DNA from: Haliotis asinina | Taxonomy: Eukaryota; Mollusca; Gastropoda; Lepetellida; Haliotidae | Direction of reading: 5' to 3' | Length of the DNA stretch: 64,000 nucleotides | Assembly (NCBI RefSeq): GCF_037392515.1 | Contig: NC_090281.1 | Coordinates: 52,740,753 to 52,804,752 of the forward strand | Part shown: piece after piece, positions 32,001 to 47,000 of the stretch | Layout of the letters: each line of letters starts with the position of its first letter | How positions within the stretch are numbered: position 1 is the stretch's first letter | Program-made: the position numbers and the translations under genes | The notes under the pieces: model-generated | Seen by the model: only the letters and a program-made list of their open reading frames with translations | Told to the model about the DNA's origin: nothing | Databases searched by the model: none

Positions 32001-35000
32001 CAAACATATATACTCAAGTTAATCTCAAATGTAATATTCTTTTTCCCTTTCCTAGGAGTAGAAGTTATGCTGTTAATGTAATAATCAATGGCAATTGTGT
32101 TTCTTTTATAAAGCTTTACCATTTCTTGTCTAGGGGATAGCTAAGTTACTGGCATGAAGGTAATTCTGTACAAGACTTATCACCTAGTGGAGGGGTGGAG
32201 AGATTTGAGGGGGCAGACAAAAAATTGATAACACTGGTGTTGTTGTGGGGCTGCAAGGGGCATGTGTGACCTGTTGGTGTACGTCACTGTATCTCATTTC
32301 GGAGAGTTTGAATCTTCAGCTGATTTATACATAGGTTCTGGGTTTCAACAATGTCCATAAAGTGCTTCACTGAGAGGGACCGCTGGGGTAGCCTTACGGT
32401 TTAAGCATCTGCTCGTCACCTGACGACCTGGATTTGTTTCCCTACATGGGCACAATGTGTGATGTCTACCTCAGGTGTTCCCAGTCAAGATATTGCTGAA
32501 ATATTGCTAAAAGTGACATAAGACTAAATTAACACACTCACTTTAGGGCATTACACCCACATTTAGCAGGCCCTTCAGAACTAACACTTTATTACTGAAA
32601 TAGCTAATAGCTGAAAGTGGCATTAAAGTCATTCACTTACTCTCTCTAAATCCCCTAGATAAAAGGATTGTGATCCCAGGTATTGTGAATTTATTTATTG
32701 TACTTGGTATGTGTTTCCCAACTGCTGAACACCCCCTGTTTGGCCACTCATCAACCAAAGGACACTCATGTAATCATAAACTCAACAGCTGACCCAAAAG
32801 TCAGGGACTGCTCACTTACTCAACTTGCCCACCACTTACAACACACACACATGCTCACCCTGTCCCTCAACTGGTCAACCATAAACACACTGCTCACGCA
32901 CTTGTCTACTACCAATACTCACTCAATATTTTCCAATACCCATTCATGAACTCATTGTTTTTTGTTGTAGGTGATACAGCAGTAAGAGAGGTATTTGAAG
33001 AAACAGGTGTTAAAACAGGTAACACAATTATGCATATATAATCTTCTGAGACACGATCCACAAACCTGTGCACTATGCCATTCATAGGCCAATGATGAAG
33101 TATAGAGTTCTGATATGTATAGTAATGTTATGATCAGGGCTCTGTTTCACAAAGTTCTCGTTAGTCTATGATCTCATCACTTTTCTTGTAGCATTGAAGC
33201 TTCCTATGTTACAGTGTAGGTGTGTAGGCTATGAGGAAAGTTACGATATCTTAGGCATACAAGAGCTTTGTGCAACGGGCTGAGGACCCTGAATAAATTC
33301 CTTGAGGAGCAATCCATGCAAGGTACAACCCACTGTCCCAAGAAACAATGAACACCTGGAGAACATGGTGACTCACACTCATAAGTGCCATTTGTCAGTA
33401 TGGTTGCAGTTGAGAGAAAATGCATCCTGACAGTGATTGTTAGTCATGTGACAGTGAAAATGGTCAATCTTTGCAAAATATTGGTCTTTGTGAATATTAA
33501 GTATTTCAATGAGATTTTGTCATGAGACAGGCCATGATCACACAATTACATTTACAAAGTGGTCAAATGTAACATATGTTATATTCAGGATATTCTCAGT
33601 AAAGCACAGATCTTAGTACTTTTGTTGCATAGAGTCCCACCTAATCAGCAGCCTACAAATTCAGACATCTAACTTACCCTGCCACCGCCACTGAGGCAGA
33701 TCATTGTTTTTTTTTGTTTCATGGACTGTTTCTGAGGCCATTATTCCAATACTCTTTAGAAAAGTACTAGCAAGTGTCACTGGATTGATTTACGATAAAA
33801 CATCTATTCAAGTAGAAGTTAAGCAATCATGCAAATAATGTGGAAAATAACTTTTTTTTTATTATAAAACAAAACTTTTTTTGAAAAGAAAACTTCAATT
33901 AGATTTAAAATATTTTGCACAAAAATGTTCCCTAAGATATGGCTGATATAGACAGATAAGAAAGTCTAGTATGATATTTGTTTAGAAATATGTGTTTTGC
34001 GTATTTGGGAAAGTTCACACCAACAGTTCTAAAGACTTTGTCCCAACAATTACAGATGTCTTTGAAAATGAACAAATGAACTGTTCCTTTGATTTACTGT
34101 CAGGTTGATAAGCCTGTCGATCACACATCAGAGGCAGTACTGATTGTGCTGAACATGCTATTTGTTATCTTTAAGTTGTTATGAGAAAACTACTTACACC
34201 TGAAGGATATTTACAATAAAATGCTTAGCAGGATAATTTGTTTTGTCACATTGGATGGAGAGTTGGAGAGACATCACCCAAGTGAAGAATCACCAATCAG
34301 CACAAACTTAATCATTTAATGAGATAACCTCTGTCACTGACACTGACACCTCTGCTCCATGCCAGTCACTTCAAGAAGCATTGAACCATCATGGGCTCTC
34401 TACATGTTGTGTGGGGAAGGAGCTAGACTTGGGCAGCCATGCTTTCCTAATGTCTCATGATGACCCAAATTTAATTACCTTTATGATGTTGACACAATTC
34501 ATGATGGCATGACCAAATTTCCAGTGGTGATGTTCCAAATAATACTGATTGTGCTGTTGTGACAGTACTGATAGTGCCTGTGTTGTGACATTACTGATGA
34601 TGACACTTGTTGTGACATTACTGATATTGACACCTATTGTAACATTACTGATGATTACACACATTTTAACTGATGGCACCTGTTCACCTGTTGTGACATT
34701 ACTGATGATGACACTTGTTGTGAAATCACTGCTGAGGACACCTGTTGTGCTGATGTCAGGTGTTATAACATTACTGATAATGACACCTGTTGTAACATTA
34801 CCAATAATGACACCTGTTGTGGCATTACCAATAACAACACCTGTTGTGACATTGCTTGTAATGACACTTGTGATATTACTGATGACACTTGTGATATTAC
34901 TGAAATACTATTGATAATGGTAGCACCTGTCACAGTGATGTCACTGAGTATGTATGTAACATCTACTAGTATATGCACTTACAGTCATGTTCCCATACAG

Positions 35001-38000
35001 GGAAGTGATATCCCAAAGGCCAAAAATCTCTCTTCCTGTAAACAGCTTTCAAGCAAAAGGAAACGTGTACCGGTACAATTTTGATATATGAATATTTTAC
35101 CTTTGTGCATGATTAAATGAACTTACTACATCTATCTGTATCCCACCTTCCAATAGAGACTAAAATTATGTGCACTCTGTTACACAGGACTGTATTAGCC
35201 ATGTGCATGATTGCCAGAACTAAGAAAACTTGTCTGTAAATCCACCCATCTTTTTCAGTAGAAGGGAAAACTTGTGTGTGTGCGTGTGTGTGCGTGCGTG
35301 CGTGCGTGTGTATTTTTCTGTCATAAGTCTTTATCAAACCAAGGGTACTGACATATGCACTGTAGTGTATCTTTCACCTTCACGCCACTCAGCCCCATAT
35401 ACAGGGTTTGACATTACGTGTGGTCTATTATGGTCTCCAGATATCACGTGGGTGCGCCGTCAAAACGTGTGCTAGTTTTTCCCCCGAGCATAATATACAA
35501 CAACTTTCGATAAGAAAAGTCAATATACCAAGGACAAGATCTGTCAGCCTGCAGACTTCACACTTTACTGTTATCGTCAATGCAGGAACTAACCCACCGT
35601 ACGAAACGTGTGAAAGTTACAGGGGAGACAACTCCCATTTAGGCTGTAATATTCAGCAACTTCAAAGTCGGAGACAGTGCAACGTTCGTCCTTGGGCTCG
35701 GCCCATTCATATATACACTTCATTCATTCCCTCACTTCAATGTTTATTTTATCTACATAATGTTCTGACCTAGTCGCATTATTAGAGACACAAAGATTCA
35801 AACGTGTATTCTTACGCGCTCACAATAAATTTCTTCTATGTCCAAGTTGGAAAGATTTAAGACGTCAAGCCAATGATATCCGGCTAAACTATATCAAGCG
35901 CTTATACGTATGTAGAGGTGTATTTAACGAGTCTGGAATATTTTATTTTCACTGTAGGGATTATGAGTCTGCCTAAATCACATTATGTTTGCCATAAAAT
36001 GTCGGAATTTGTTTGCCAAGCACGTGTCTCCCGAGCTCTTTTCAATGAACAATACTGTAAGCTGTAGTGTACCTATCAACGCATTGCCGCTCCCATACTC
36101 GTATTGCGTATAAGCCGACAAGTTGAGCCGATCTGAGGCTGTTTGTATCCGAAGTTCAATATCGGCGATCATGTGATCGACCATTCATACTAACTCAGAG
36201 TAATGTATTCTTTATCAAATTCCAAATTCGATCTTTCTAAATAGTTTGTATACATAGTGGGGAAAGGATATAGTTTCATGGTGGATTGTCCAGTCATTCT
36301 TTCAGCTTTTGGGTTGGTGAAATACTGAAAATCTAAAAAGTATTTCTTTGGTATTTTCCTGTTGGTTGGAGTATCCTGAATCTGCAAAGACAAATGAATG
36401 TTTGTAAATTAATTGTAAATCTGGATTGAGAGCCTTCTTTGTGTTTATGAATGTTTCTCAGATTGAGTTTACGACAGTCACAGGTGTACGGTGTTTCAAG
36501 TTCCACGGACAGAATGGATTTAGTGTTCTAAATGTCTTTCAACTGTTGTACAGGAAAAAAAACTTTCAGTATTTTATAAACAGACTCACAGGTCGGGAGG
36601 ACAGCTGCCACCAGTAACTGGAGCTTAAAATAGAGGATCCAACTCATCAGATTTTGCATGTGTGACCTTGTGGGGAGATACACACTTGCCTGGGTTTATT
36701 TCGTTCAGGTTTGGTGTAAGGTCGGGGTTCGAAACTCCGACCGCGATACTGGATTGTGGCCGACCCTCACCCTTCTCGTAGTGTACCAGCTTTGTGACCC
36801 TGAACTTTTTTTCGAGACCATCGCAGACATTCGTAGCATAATCCAGCTGATCATCACAAACAAGCAGTTATGTGCAGTTGGGACACGTCACAAACAAGTA
36901 GTGATGTGGGACATGTGTCGGGGTTCTCGGGTCAAATATACTGACATCATTTCCTAGCTTACCCTGTGACTGTCACCAATGTGCTTGTGAAGAGCATCCT
37001 TCAATTTTACAGTAGTGTGACTTTTACGCCGACCGTTTTGAAAACCTGTCTCAGAAATGCCTCTGAATATCTGCATCAACAAAATAACATGTGATTAGCG
37101 AGCCGATCCTCAAAGCGTTCGTGACGTTACGACCTGTCGCAACTCCATAGTTTATCATAGACGTATGTCGTAGCCCTACGAACGCTTGTGGATCACTACC
37201 TCGAACTTTAAGTTACGGTTTGATCAGTGCAGGACGTTTTCGTAGAGCAATGCGTTTTCATCGCAACCATATTCTTAAGTCGTTATATGGATATCATTGG
37301 ACCAAGTCAACTGGTCACATGGACCCAAAGCATACCAGACGGGCGGGTGGTGATTGGGCTTGTGGTTATTGTGTTCGCGAAGATGCGGATTGAAATTAAT
37401 TATGTTCAACCTGGTGGATACCCACATTTCTCTTAACCTGAGCTTTGATAGAGATGTGGACATCGTTTGTACATATGATTACAACAAACAGATCTATTAT
37501 GTATTGTTGCTTGGACTCGAAACATATTTGAAAGATATACTTGACAAGAAACATCTCAGCGCCTTGACACGACTTTGTCTGAATTTCTACATGCAAAGTC
37601 TAAAATATTGGCGGAAGGTTGCCTATTGCTAACTTCACTGAACTTGAAATGAGCTCAATGCCCAAGATGCGTTTAGTTCCCTACTAATGCTTACTGAATA
37701 TCGAATTCTGAGCAATGAGGCATGTCATTTAGACATCATACACTGACGAGACCTTTTATATCTGAGCGTCAGGCAGGGTAAGGACAAGGACCATTATCGA
37801 TTAGGATAGTATCTTGGTATGACGCAGCCGTGGGTCGAACCCCCGATACTCAACTGTCCGGGAAAGCATTCTAGCCACAAATCACTGCGGCGGGCTAAAT
37901 CCATGCGTAGACTTTGACACCATGGATACCTGGCTGTGGAGCGTTACCCGCAGGTCGGAGGTCAAACGCACCTCAAAATCATTTCATTTTCGACTTTGAT

Positions 38001-41000
38001 TCCCTGCATATGCTTTAAGCAGGGATATTGCTCGAGGCAGCGTACGTCCATGCTGACGTGATGTATTTGATGTACAAGTTCGATTCCCCATATGGGTAAA
38101 GCGTGTTAAGACCATTTCAGGTGCCCATGCCATAACATTGCTGAGATACTGCTGAAAACAGCTAAAACTATACTCACTGCCTAAACTCTAGTTTAATGAT
38201 TTCATGTCACGTCAGTAACCGTGCACTAATCATCTGATGATAATCTTACTGGATAATCAGTTCTGTATCATTATATTAGTAGAAATACATTTTGTTATTT
38301 TGAAAGAGGGAATGCGCTGTTTCGAACAAGGGCATTTAGTGTTCTGACGTCGATGACTGAAGGCCGCTAGGTACGCTGGTCTCCCGAAGTAGATGACCAC
38401 GTAACAAAAGATGCGTTGCGGTCGGTCCACAACCTATGGTATAGATTCTACACGTCGATGACATGTACGTTTGTCGGACTGTCAATCACTCCACAAGTAG
38501 GTCGAGGTCACAATGGCAGGTGCGCAGTTATGCAAATGTCATGTCATATGTACCAAAGAGGGGTACTTAGTTATGTCACAGTACACAGGTTAACGTGACA
38601 TTTAAATCTCTTGTCCTGATTAAGGACCGGCTCTAATGTTAAAAGCTAGGATGTGAAATACAAAATGTGGCTTTTTATAGCCCTAGTTTTGAGTTAACTG
38701 TCTCTAAAGTTTGAGTCTACTTTATGACAGATCAAACATAGTCTATGATGAATGCGATATGCCTAGTTTTATTTCCGACATGTATTTTTGAACGATTTGT
38801 CATGTAAAAGTATGATGATGTCCCCGAGCAAGCAAATCTTACAGCGCAGTAATCCAGACTCAAACGATGTAAGTACACTGTTTATTGTGGCATCACAAAA
38901 CAATATTAAAATCAACAAATACTTTATTAGCCCAGACGGTTTGTTTCTCACAGACTTGCACATGCAAGGTAAACGGAGTGTTGATACACGGCTACGACAA
39001 CATAAAAAGTTCAAAGCACAAAAAGCAGTGTTTGTTGTTGGTAACAGTTCCTTCTCTCGCAAACGCAAGGAAAGACGGGAAACAGAACCACGACCCAACG
39101 TAAAGTCTCCTCAGATATTACCAGCTACAATGCTTGATCAATCCGTTTTGCCAAGGTCAGAGAAAAAAACTTGTATTTTTCTTTCAAAACACTGTTGACT
39201 TTGAAAATCAACTACAATGAAGTCTTAAACACCTGCCTAAAAGCGCCCCCTTTGATGTGTAATCAATGTGTTTGTGACAAGGTGTGCCCACCTGGAAGCT
39301 GCCCGCTCAGTGTTGCTAGAAAGGGTCCCTCCCTGCTTTGTTAAAGTAGCCCAACAGCGTAATCTAGCAAACCGTTTGCTTAATACAGCCAAATTAGCCC
39401 AATCCTTCTGTAAATTTGTTTCATTTGAGCGTCATGGGTTGATCCTGTTCTTGCGGTCTGAGGCTGCCCAGTCGTCTTCCCATTGAGCACATGTGCTTCA
39501 TTTGCTATCAAATATTGCAACATTTACTCTCCGTCTCTTTCATCTTTATGATCATGGAGGCAGTGTAAATTAGCCTTAACGATCTCGAGGAGTCTGTCCG
39601 GTAATTCTACACCGTCTGAGCCGGAAAGATTGTTATAGAAAATATGATTATAAAATGTATCAAGCCCTTTTAAAAAAGTGCACAGTTCAAGTCAACATGA
39701 AGGGACGTTGACTTTAGCAGATCAGTTTGACAATTCAAAGGTTGTGTACTCTCGGTTTCTGTCGAGTTACAGATGTACATTGACCATAGTACATACAACC
39801 TTGCAGCACATATTCATTACTTAGTAGCACGTGCATTTGAGAATTATGAAATATCTCACTGAGATTGATGAAATTGAAGTTAATAGCGAAATAATGACAA
39901 CCGTCTGTGTCATTAGTATTTATCTGCGACCATCCGCACAGTTTCACGGCATTTTTATGCCAATTTTGGTATTTGTCGATGTGTCATATTTTCAGGATAC
40001 ATTTAATTTATGAGAGATATATTTTATAATTCTTACATCTGTTATTTCACTTAACAGTATCCCGTGAAGAACATGCGGGTTAGAACTAATATTCAGTAAA
40101 CCATGCGTGGTGTAAGAGGCGACTAACAGGATCAGGTGGCCAGGTTCGCTGACCTGATTGACACGTCATCGTATCCCTGTTGCAAAGATCGATACTCATG
40201 CTCTTGATCAGTGGATCGTCTGATCCAGACCCGATTATTACAGACCGCCATACAGCTGAAATATTAAAATGAAAAATAAAACTCACCCACACATTCACGT
40301 AACAGTACTGTACAAGTCAGACCACGCTTCTGATATTTATTTGAACAGACAGCATACACACGCATGCACGCACGCACGCGCACTTTTCAGGTGTGCAGAT
40401 ACACGCGTGATATGCTCCAATCCGGCAATTTACCTTGCAGTATTTAGGTGTAGGTGTGTGACTGAATAATGCAGGTATGTGGTTGAATGTCATTATAATC
40501 CATGGGAGGCAGCGACCTAATAGTTGTACCTACCTTTCGTTCATAAAAGAAGTCAAACAGTCCTGAGGCTTAATGGGCCAGGATATTATGCTGTAGGCAA
40601 GTCTGATACCCAATACCCGTGAGGCTGAAATTTGGCATACAGTGTTCACTCCTGAGCTATAATTAATTGTTATGCTGTGCTATCTTTTTATAATGATCAC
40701 ATCGGTCGTCATATCTTAAGTCACAGTTGGAACTATTTATTGATCCTTTATTTCGTCTGAATAGTCGCTACTTTAGATCTTGTGTCACGGCACACATTAA
40801 CACAGCTAGGAGCAATATGAGTTTCTGTTTACAACACCCCTTGCCAAGGGTCAGAAACTGAAATGCAAAACAACATGAATTCTCCGTGTCTAGTCATTGA
40901 GAATGCATTGTTAAATACTTGCACACCCCAACAGGAAACAGTATTTGCATTATTAAACCATTTTGACAAAAACACATTCATCAGGCACATATTTCGAATG

Positions 41001-44000
41001 GGCATACGTTGACGGTTCTTTGATTAGAAGCCACGGAATCATAACTCCATTCAGGTGAGTTGCTATTTCTCAATGAATCAGCGCACTGATCTACAGGGCA
41101 TGTATTTATCTAATTTACCTTTCATAATAGGCATATTTAGTATTGTTAACATTATATTTTTTATCGGTGTTCGTTCTGTTAAAGAAAATTCCTATGTAAG
41201 TTATTCTGTGTGTGGGCAGGACTGGGCATGGGGATCAAGTTTTGGACGCCATGCTTTCCTAAGTCATCATCTTTCCCGGAAAATGCCATTGTCCGTCCCT
41301 TAGGAATGATTGTATTGACACGAACTTGATGGAGAGGTGCATCTCATTTACGACTTACCTGAAAGGTATAAGAACACAATCACATGTGCGGTATCATTAT
41401 AACGCAGGAAATGTAATGTTTTCCATTTGAACTCAGTTATGGCACCTTTAGTACCCAATAAAGAATTAAGACGTACATTGAGGATGTCTTGTACGCTACT
41501 TCCCTGCTGAGGGCTGATATAACCGCCTAAGTCAATACATTAAACGCGTGGTAAAGATTCCGCACTTATACATCGGCAGGTAACGGGTGTGGAACTGTTT
41601 CTGTGATATATGGAGGTCAAAAAGATATGTGGCCATGTTGTGTCACGTATATTGTCACGGTGTACACCAATGGTCGTCTTGTCCAATTCAGCTCAGTCGA
41701 ATTTGTAAAGCGACTTGACAGGAATATTATTTACTGTATAGTTGAAGATCCGGCGAGGTGTAGACAAAGAAAGTCTATCTCCTGTGGTAGGTAAAATCTG
41801 GCTTTGTCAGCAAACAGCTGATCTGTCCACGTGTCAAGCAGACTATAAAATCCCTTGAATTGCTTGGTAGTCCTTAAGTGTTGTATGCTAACGTTAACAA
41901 GTCCGTAGATCATGATATAGATGCGTCTTTGTTCGACGTGATTGTTGACTGGTAGACATGGGCAGTGCGCCAGATCGGTTAACAAATGCCGACCTTATTG
42001 AGTATTATGACATTCTTCACAAGACGTGTTTGAATCAGCGGTATAATTTCCTAAAAAGATGTGGAAAAATACCTGCCAAAAATACCCGAGACTCGATACT
42101 TCTTCAGATGTTTCACGTTTACCAAAATTGAGATTAACATTTTTAATAAATGTTATGCCACGGACGCCATCAAGCATGGCTTTCGCATTTATGTTGAACA
42201 TTTTATAACGGATGATATATTTCAAAGCAATAACTTTGTTATGTATGTTTTTCTTTTTGCATAAGATGATTATATGTTTCAAGGTTGGAGTAATAGATAA
42301 CAGGCGCCAGTTATGTCATATTTGGCATTTCTTTCGAAACGCATGATACTGAATGTCGGAATTCGGCGAAGTGCTCATAAAATTTTGTCACTGTTGTCGA
42401 AAACTTTGTGTTCAGCTAGTGTATGTGATTACTCAAAACTGACAGGACCAGTCAAATTAAAATATATAAGTCTGAGACGAATACTGGTGATGATAACTTT
42501 TATTTCATAAAATCTGGTTAACATTACAACATTAACAGGCTTAAAAACCTCTTTCTGAAGATTTATCGACCCGAAAACGTCAACGACATACACATCAACG
42601 TTGAACGCTTAATCCGGGGTGTATATCTTTTCAGACGACTTGCACTGAGAGAGGAACAAACTTACCGTAGGCGTCGTTACTTTGGTGAAATATGACGTTG
42701 CATGGGTGATGTTTCAAGCGACAGTGACGTGGTTTGTTCATATTAATTTGGTTAAAATATTGATATTAATTAGAAATATCACAGCCCCCCTCACAATGTA
42801 ATGTTTGCATAGTTGTGCTGTCATGGAAATGCAACTTGGTATGCGTGGTGGTCTGTATGAAAAACTATGATTATTTTTGTTCGTTTGTCTAAAACTTCAC
42901 TCTGCAATATTCCAGCTACAGACCCGTGCCTGTTATATTCGGATATTTGACGTAATTTCCATATACTTACATTTTATTTCAGTGTAGCATAAACAATTTT
43001 CTTGAACTGAGTTTAGGATGTGGCTTTGTAAAATTTGACCGGGAAATATGAAATCATACCTGCCTTGCACACATAATTTCTTTTTGTTTGTTTTTCAATC
43101 TCAAGAACACATAATGTACTAGATGTACGTAGCAAACTTTGATTCTGACATGATGTTCAGTTTCATCTAAACGTGCCTCTGTTAGAATAAATGAGTGGCG
43201 AGGTAGCCATCAATCACCCTGTGTATGCCAACAAAGAAGCTGAACTTATGAAATAAGAACGTCCAGACAGCACATACCTGTCCAAGATTCCCGGAGGGCA
43301 ACTGTTCTAAGGGTCGCTGAACTGTGCAAGGTCCAGTATGCGCAAAGCGAGCTCAAAGTGTCGCCTGTTGTAAGGATGAGCTGACTTCGTTTTGTGCATG
43401 CGACCCCTGGATTCCCTCGATCGGTACAGCTGTCTGTCCGCAGCGGACACCCTTGATGGCCTAATCAGTAGTCAATGGTGGTGGCACGTGATCTTTGGTG
43501 TAAGCCTCTACATAGGTGGCGTTTAAGCAGGTCGTGGTGTCGCCCTTAGTTTGTGGCCTTCCTCGATTCGTTCGTTCGTTCGTTCGTTCGTTCGTTCGTT
43601 CATTTATTTATGTGCCGTCATTTAAAGGCGACTCACAGCCAGCAAGGGTTGTATAATCCCCAGGGAGATGATAAAGGAAATCGAGTACATACTGGTTCAG
43701 TGACGTTGTAATGGTAAGGTGAGTGAGTGAGTTTGTTGTGCGCCGCTTTTAACAATATTCCAGCAACATCACGGCGGGGACATCAGAAGTGGGCTTGAAA
43801 CATTGTGGCAAACCGAACCCGTCTCACCCGAGCCAACGCTTTAACCACTAGGCTACCCTATCGCCCTGTATTGGTATGGTGGTGACCCGTGAAGGTCCCG
43901 GGGTAGAATAGGCCTTCAGCAACCCATGCGTGCCATAAAAGGTGACTATGCTTGTCGTAAGAGGCGACTAACGGGATCGGGTGGTCAGCCTCGCTGACTT

Positions 44001-47000
44001 GGTTGACACATGTCATCGGTTCCCAATTGCGCAGATCGATGCTCATGTTGTTGGTCACTGGATTGTCTGGTCCAGACTCGATTATTTACAGACCGCCGCC
44101 ATATAGCTGGAATATTGCTGAGTGCGGCGTAAAACTAAACTCACTCACTCACTCACTGGTATGGTGTTATTAGTACATTTGAGGAGATTGGAAGAAGTGC
44201 ACGTTATACGCTTAGTGAAATCACTTATAATCTGCTTGCTCATCGCATTGCATAGGCACAACAAAAACACATTCAAAACGCGCGCGCACGTACACACATT
44301 TACATATTACAAGCACACAACAGATAGCTGATGGCCATTCACCAAGGCAACTGTGTGTATTGTTGAATGATAATTTCCTGAAGATCGTTCAGTCATTGGT
44401 CTACTAACTGGTCCTCACTGCCAGCTTGTCCGGCGAGTTAGCCTAGTGGGTAAAGCGTTACCATGTCACGTCCAACACTCGCCTTCGATTCTCTACATGG
44501 GTACAATGTGTGATGCCCATTTCTTGTCTCGCCGCCGTGGTATTGCTGGAATATTGCTAAAAGCACCGTAAAACCATACTCACACACTGATGTAACGAGC
44601 AGTTTGTATGGAATTTGTATTTCATATTGACCGCGTTTATCGTTGTTCATGTTATCAAACTCTTACGTACGCTCTATATCCATAAATCGCTCACACGCAG
44701 TGATATGACTTCAATACAGTATAGAGCGTCCAAAGCCCAACTCACAAGGACAAACTCACACTCCCTAACCTTTAGAATGAATGCACTGTGACAAGGTAAG
44801 ATATCACGTCCCCAAATCTGAATTAAAGGGCGTATGTCCTCTGTGATATATTGCAAATGGTGTATGGCTGCTTTCCCATAGAATGCTATCAATCTCGAAC
44901 TTTCGTCTACCACCCATCAAGTCACAGACAGTCAACCAGCGGAAATTGCTGTATCATCGTACACGATGGTATCAATGGGGTCGACCTGTCATTCAACATT
45001 TTCCCGTCTTCAAAAAACACTGATATGTCACATGTCAATCAGATGTTTTGATTGACACAAACTGTGAGTGTATGTTGCGCTTGTTTTTCATTGTGTCGTT
45101 AGCACTTTGTACTTTCACAGTTCGGTTGCTTGCCCAGTACAGTCGTAAGCACGGATAATTTCCTCTTTTGGTGACCTAGACGTTATCTACCGGCCCGAGC
45201 ACCTGGTCTACTTAGCTCATTTATTTAGACTCAAGGGGCGACTGACTGGGTAAAGCGTTCGCTCGTCACGCCAAAATCCGGGTTCGATTCTCTGAGCCCC
45301 ATTTGTGTGTCCCCTGCCGTGTTATTGATGGAATATAATTAAACTCACTCGCAAATTATCTCATACAGTCTAGTTCAAACCCACCATTTGACCCTTCCAG
45401 ATAACGATTATGTAGGCGCTAACGACCAAGCATATCACGTCAGAACCAAGCAGTCCATACGGACAAGAAGAACTTGAAATTAACATCATTACGATCATTT
45501 GAGAAACTAGACATCAGCTATTACATGGTTTAAGTCAGAGAAATCCGTTGAATCTGTTAAAGTAGAATCAACAGATTATCATCATTTCGCTAGTACGGAT
45601 TAGGCACAGAAAGGTTTAAGATAGCTTGTGTCTTCATGGGAACGTTTTGTAGGTATTCCTGGAGAGTAGGTACATGCATTACATGCACGTGTGTGTGTAT
45701 GAGAAACGTATGGTCACAATGGCTATTGAACACACGGAGCGACCATCTTGGGGTTATTGCCTGCAATCATGTTCGCTGGAAATGTCGGCCCTATAAATAA
45801 CTGTTCTATTCCCCTTCCACAGAAAATTAACACATGTTCTGAAATCGGGTTATGACCAGACTACCTCAGTATTTTCTTATCCCAAGCAAAATCACTATGG
45901 CTTGTAGATGATCGGAGTAGGGACCGGCAAACCACTTGCTGGTGCATTATCCAACCTTCCAAGCCCTCGTGGAACGACGACCCTGTGAGCCGTTACGTTA
46001 CGTCAGTTACGTTTACGTGTATTCTATTGCGCCGCATTCAGCAATGTCTGTATATGACAGCTGTCTGTAAATAGTTGAATCTGGAGCAGAAAATCCAGTG
46101 ATTTATATCATCAACATCGACCTGCGCAATTGGGATAATCGTGTACCGCCAGTCGGTCCGTAAGACGGGAACAATATGTTTGATGTCCTTGATGGTGATC
46201 ATGGTTGAGCACTCCTTTGAGACACGTGCGAAGCAGTTGAAACCGGAATGTTACAGATTCCAGATTAAATCCAATACACAGATAGCTTATTTTTTTCCAA
46301 CCTTTGGCCTTTTTTCATCAATCTTTTCGATTGGTTTCAATATTATCTCGCAGGACTCTTGGTGTTAACGTGTAATTACTTTGTTGGTTAGATAAAGATC
46401 TATACCCCCTGGCACGTGATCAGGTTTGTGGATGCATTGTGGGAAATACACTTAATAGGATCAACCACAACCACGGTGTATAGTAACACAAACATTTGGT
46501 TCAGATACGTTCAGTGATAATTACTCTACTTATTTTGCTATTCCATGCTCTCTGAGCAGCCGCTCCCACCCACCAAGAACACGTTAGGCAGGAGTCTACA
46601 CATCAGCAGTATCGGAGCGCCTCATCCCCACGAGTTGAAGGCTGGATGCACGGTGCACCGCCTGCCTTTATGATGCAATCGCGTGTGTTTCTTCATGTCT
46701 GGCCCCGTCGCGATCGTGACGTTGTTTCTACCTGACCCCCGACTTCAGCAACACGCCAAAACAAAACCTAGAAAAGGATACTACTGTAGAAAAATAAAAC
46801 CCTTCACCTCCTCCTCAAGATCGTACATGTGTATAAACATGGGAAGGAGAAGTGTCGATTCTTCCATCATTGTATTTCCAACTTCGTTGTCGCGTGCGGG
46901 ACTCGCTCCCGGAGTTGTCACGTAAGCGTGCTGTCGTGTGCGTTCAGCGTTGAATACGTGCAGTTAGGGCACATATCTTTATGTACAAATGGACGGTTTT

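Noticed and set aside
34549..34914. 121-codon Val/Leu/Thr-rich frame
   Set aside because: It is a 27-bp minisatellite translated in phase; the opposite strand is open for the same reason.
38769..39198. Overlapping 136-codon plus and 109-codon minus frames
   Set aside because: No domain, no paired splice sites and no resemblance to known proteins on either strand.
41040..41060. Strong donor-like CAG/GTGAGT in NUDT6 intron 5
   Set aside because: No acceptor or coding sequence pairs with it; probably a cryptic site.
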